From Curtobacterium sp. Leaf183 (GTDB taxonomy: Bacteria > Actinomycetota > Actinomycetes > Actinomycetales > Microbacteriaceae): DNA of 40,997 bases. Below, piece by piece: positions 39,898-40,997 of the stretch (its first letter is position 1; every line of letters begins with the position of its first letter). A program made the position numbers and the translations under genes. The notes beneath the pieces were generated by a model. That model had not been told where the DNA came from, searched no databases, and worked only from the letters and a program-made list of their open reading frames with translations. The stretch lies in the NCBI RefSeq assembly GCF_001424385.1, contig NZ_LMPO01000009.1, positions 299,494 through 340,490 of the forward strand, given 5' to 3'.

Positions 39898-40172
39898 CAG
39901 CCCACCCCGAGCAGCTTCGGGATCTGGTCGAACGCGAAGTGCGTGAACCCGATCATCTCCGAGATCATCCAGTTGCCGCAGACGACCAGGGCGACGGCGA
40001 CCGCCAGGGCCTTCGGCACGAACGACAGCGTCACCTCCTGGATCTGGGTGACCGACTGGAACAGCGAGATCGCGAAGCCGACGACGAGCGACGTGACGAG
40101 GACCGGGGCGGCGAGCTTGCCGGCGACGATGAGGGCCTGGAGCACCAGGTCGATGACCGCTTGCTGGTCCAT
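39897..40172 (-). CDS. fliQ: Flagellar biosynthetic protein FliQ
   Basis: A 91-residue protein with two helices; TSLVVGFAISLFQSVTQIQE and TLSFVPKALAV are the FliQ family core. It starts MDQQAVIDLVLQALIVAGK with ATG at 40172, inside the fliP stop codon (TGATG). An upstream in-frame extension overlaps fliP and is unlikely to be used. Confidence 0.95.
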   Translation of the reverse strand: MDQQAVIDLVLQALIVAGKLAAPVLVTSLVVGFAISLFQSVTQIQEVTLSFVPKALAVAVALVVCGNWMISEMIGFTHFAFDQIPKLLGVG

Positions 40173-40997
40173 CAGTGCACCACCTGGTAGCTCTCGATGA
40201 GCGACTTGATGATGAGTCCCCACCCGTCGACGAGCACGAACAGCAGGATCTTGAAGGGCAGCGAGATCATCACCGGCGGGAGCATCATCATGCCCATCGA
40301 CATGAGCGCCGCCGACACGACCAGGTCGATGACCAGGAACGGGATGAAGATGACGAACCCGATGATGAACGCGCTGCGGAGCTCGGAGATGATGAAGGCC
40401 GGGATCACGGTCGTCATCGGCACGGCGTCCAGGTCCTTCGGGTTCGCCAGGCCGGCGGCGCGGGTGATGAGCGCCACGTCCTCCTCGCGCGTCTGGTGCA
40501 GCATGAAGGTCCGGAGCGGCTTGGTGCCGATGTCGACGGCCTGCTGGAAGTCGAGGTGCCCGGCCAGGTAGGGCTGCAGGGCGTCGTCGTTGATGTGCCC
40601 GATCACCGGAGCCATGACGAACAGCGACAGGAAGAGCGCCAGGCCCGCGATCACCTGGTTGGGCGGGATCGACTGCAGGCCGAGGGCGTTCCGGGTCATC
40701 GCCAGGACGACGAAGATCTTCGTGAACGACGTCATCATGAGCATGAGCGCCGGGGCGATGCTCAGCAGCGTGATGCCGATCAGCGTGACGACCGCCGACG
40801 AGGGCGTGCCGTCCGGGCCGTTCACGTTGACCGAGAAGCCGCCGGTCGACGGTGCGGCCGGTGCGGAGGGGGTCGCGGGGGCGGTCGGCTGGACGACCCC
40901 GGCGGCGTGCGCCCCGGTCGCCGTGAGCATGAGGAAGCCGGCGACCATGGCCACCCCGAGGATCGCGAGGAGCAGGACGCGGGCGCGCGCGGCGGTC
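40172..40997 (-). CDS. fliP: Flagellar biosynthetic protein FliP, start outside the window
   Basis: About 275 codons visible. ALMLMMTSFTKIFVVLAMTR and QVIAGLALFLSLFVMAPV, with VIPAFIISELRSAFIIGFVI and LPPVMISLPFKILLFVLVDG, are the FliP core. A signal peptide precedes it: ARARVLLLAILGVAM then MLTATGAHA. An in-frame GTG at 40954 exists, but the frame stays open to the edge with basic and hydrophobic residues, so I think the start lies upstream beyond 40997. A Pro/Ala-rich stretch joins the signal peptide to the core. First visible gene of the flagellar operon fliPQR-flhBA. Confidence 0.93.
   Translation of the reverse strand, partial: TAARARVLLLAILGVAMVAGFLMLTATGAHAAGVVQPTAPATPSAPAAPSTGGFSVNVNGPDGTPSSAVVTLIGITLLSIAPALMLMMTSFTKIFVVLAMTRNALGLQSIPPNQVIAGLALFLSLFVMAPVIGHINDDALQPYLAGHLDFQQAVDIGTKPLRTFMLHQTREEDVALITRAAGLANPKDLDAVPMTTVIPAFIISELRSAFIIGFVIFIPFLVIDLVVSAALMSMGMMMLPPVMISLPFKILLFVLVDGWGLIIKSLIESYQVVH

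Overview
The window looks like a chromosomal segment of a very GC-rich, motile, probably plant- or soil-associated actinobacterium. A Microbacteriaceae genus close to Curtobacterium is my best guess. This rests on the strong G/C bias at third codon positions, many ATGA/GTGA-overlapping genes with GTG starts, DUF6510 and DUF4232 proteins, a secreted GH43 arabinanase-type enzyme, and a flagellar export operon ending in csrA. Genus placement is inference; no rRNA or marker phylogeny is available here. I see no insertion sequence, prophage, integrase or CRISPR array.

Layout. (1) 1-5394, minus strand: a translationally coupled operon for peptide/nickel-type ABC uptake (Tat lipoprotein binding protein, two permeases, fused double ATPase) ending in the first codons of a putative CocE/NonD hydrolase. 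(2) 5565-7230, plus: a three-gene overlapping redox operon (sulfite-oxidase-fold molybdoenzyme, ferredoxin-reductase-like flavoprotein, DUF6510 zinc-ribbon protein). (3) 7338-9440: tRNA-Gly(GCC), small hypotheticals and a tandem GNAT acetyltransferase. (4) 9493-17314: two two-component systems, each next to a divergent secreted or membrane protein with an apparent response-regulator operator of 11-bp periodicity between them. A secreted GH43 glycosidase lies between the two systems. (5) 17404-23090: a DUF2254 membrane protein, an MTA/SAH-type nucleosidase, a GrpB-family protein, an AraC regulator, an orphan promoter with 17-bp repeats, and two coupled GAF/ANTAR regulators.

(6) 23392-24152: a minus-strand tRNA cluster (Gly-GCC, Cys-GCA, Val-GAC) and a divergent tRNA-Val(CAC). 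(7) 24273-29955, plus: a complete jetA-jetB-jetC set (Wadjet type I, equivalent to MksF-MksE-MksB), an SMC-like complex. The partner nuclease gene jetD/mksG, normally next in the operon, is absent. Instead the operon runs into an array of palindromic repeats with a large hairpin. This is the most notable system in the window. (8) 30320-34537: a small hypothetical, a 35-residue membrane microprotein with a strong ribosome-binding site, a POT-family peptide transporter and an acyl-CoA oxidase. (9) 34612-40997, minus: the flagellar export apparatus fliP-fliQ-fliR-flhB-flhA, then a degenerate flhF-like gene lacking the GTPase P-loop, and csrA with an unusually long C-terminal tail. fliP runs off the right edge.

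How parts fit together: region 1 plus the POT transporter suggest peptide scavenging. The GH43 enzyme and acyl-CoA oxidase fit growth on plant polymers and lipids. The two histidine kinases and the ANTAR pair suggest envelope and environmental sensing. The flagellar genes with csrA form one co-regulated unit. The Jet complex may act in chromosome or plasmid maintenance rather than as a self-contained defence island, unless JetD is encoded elsewhere.
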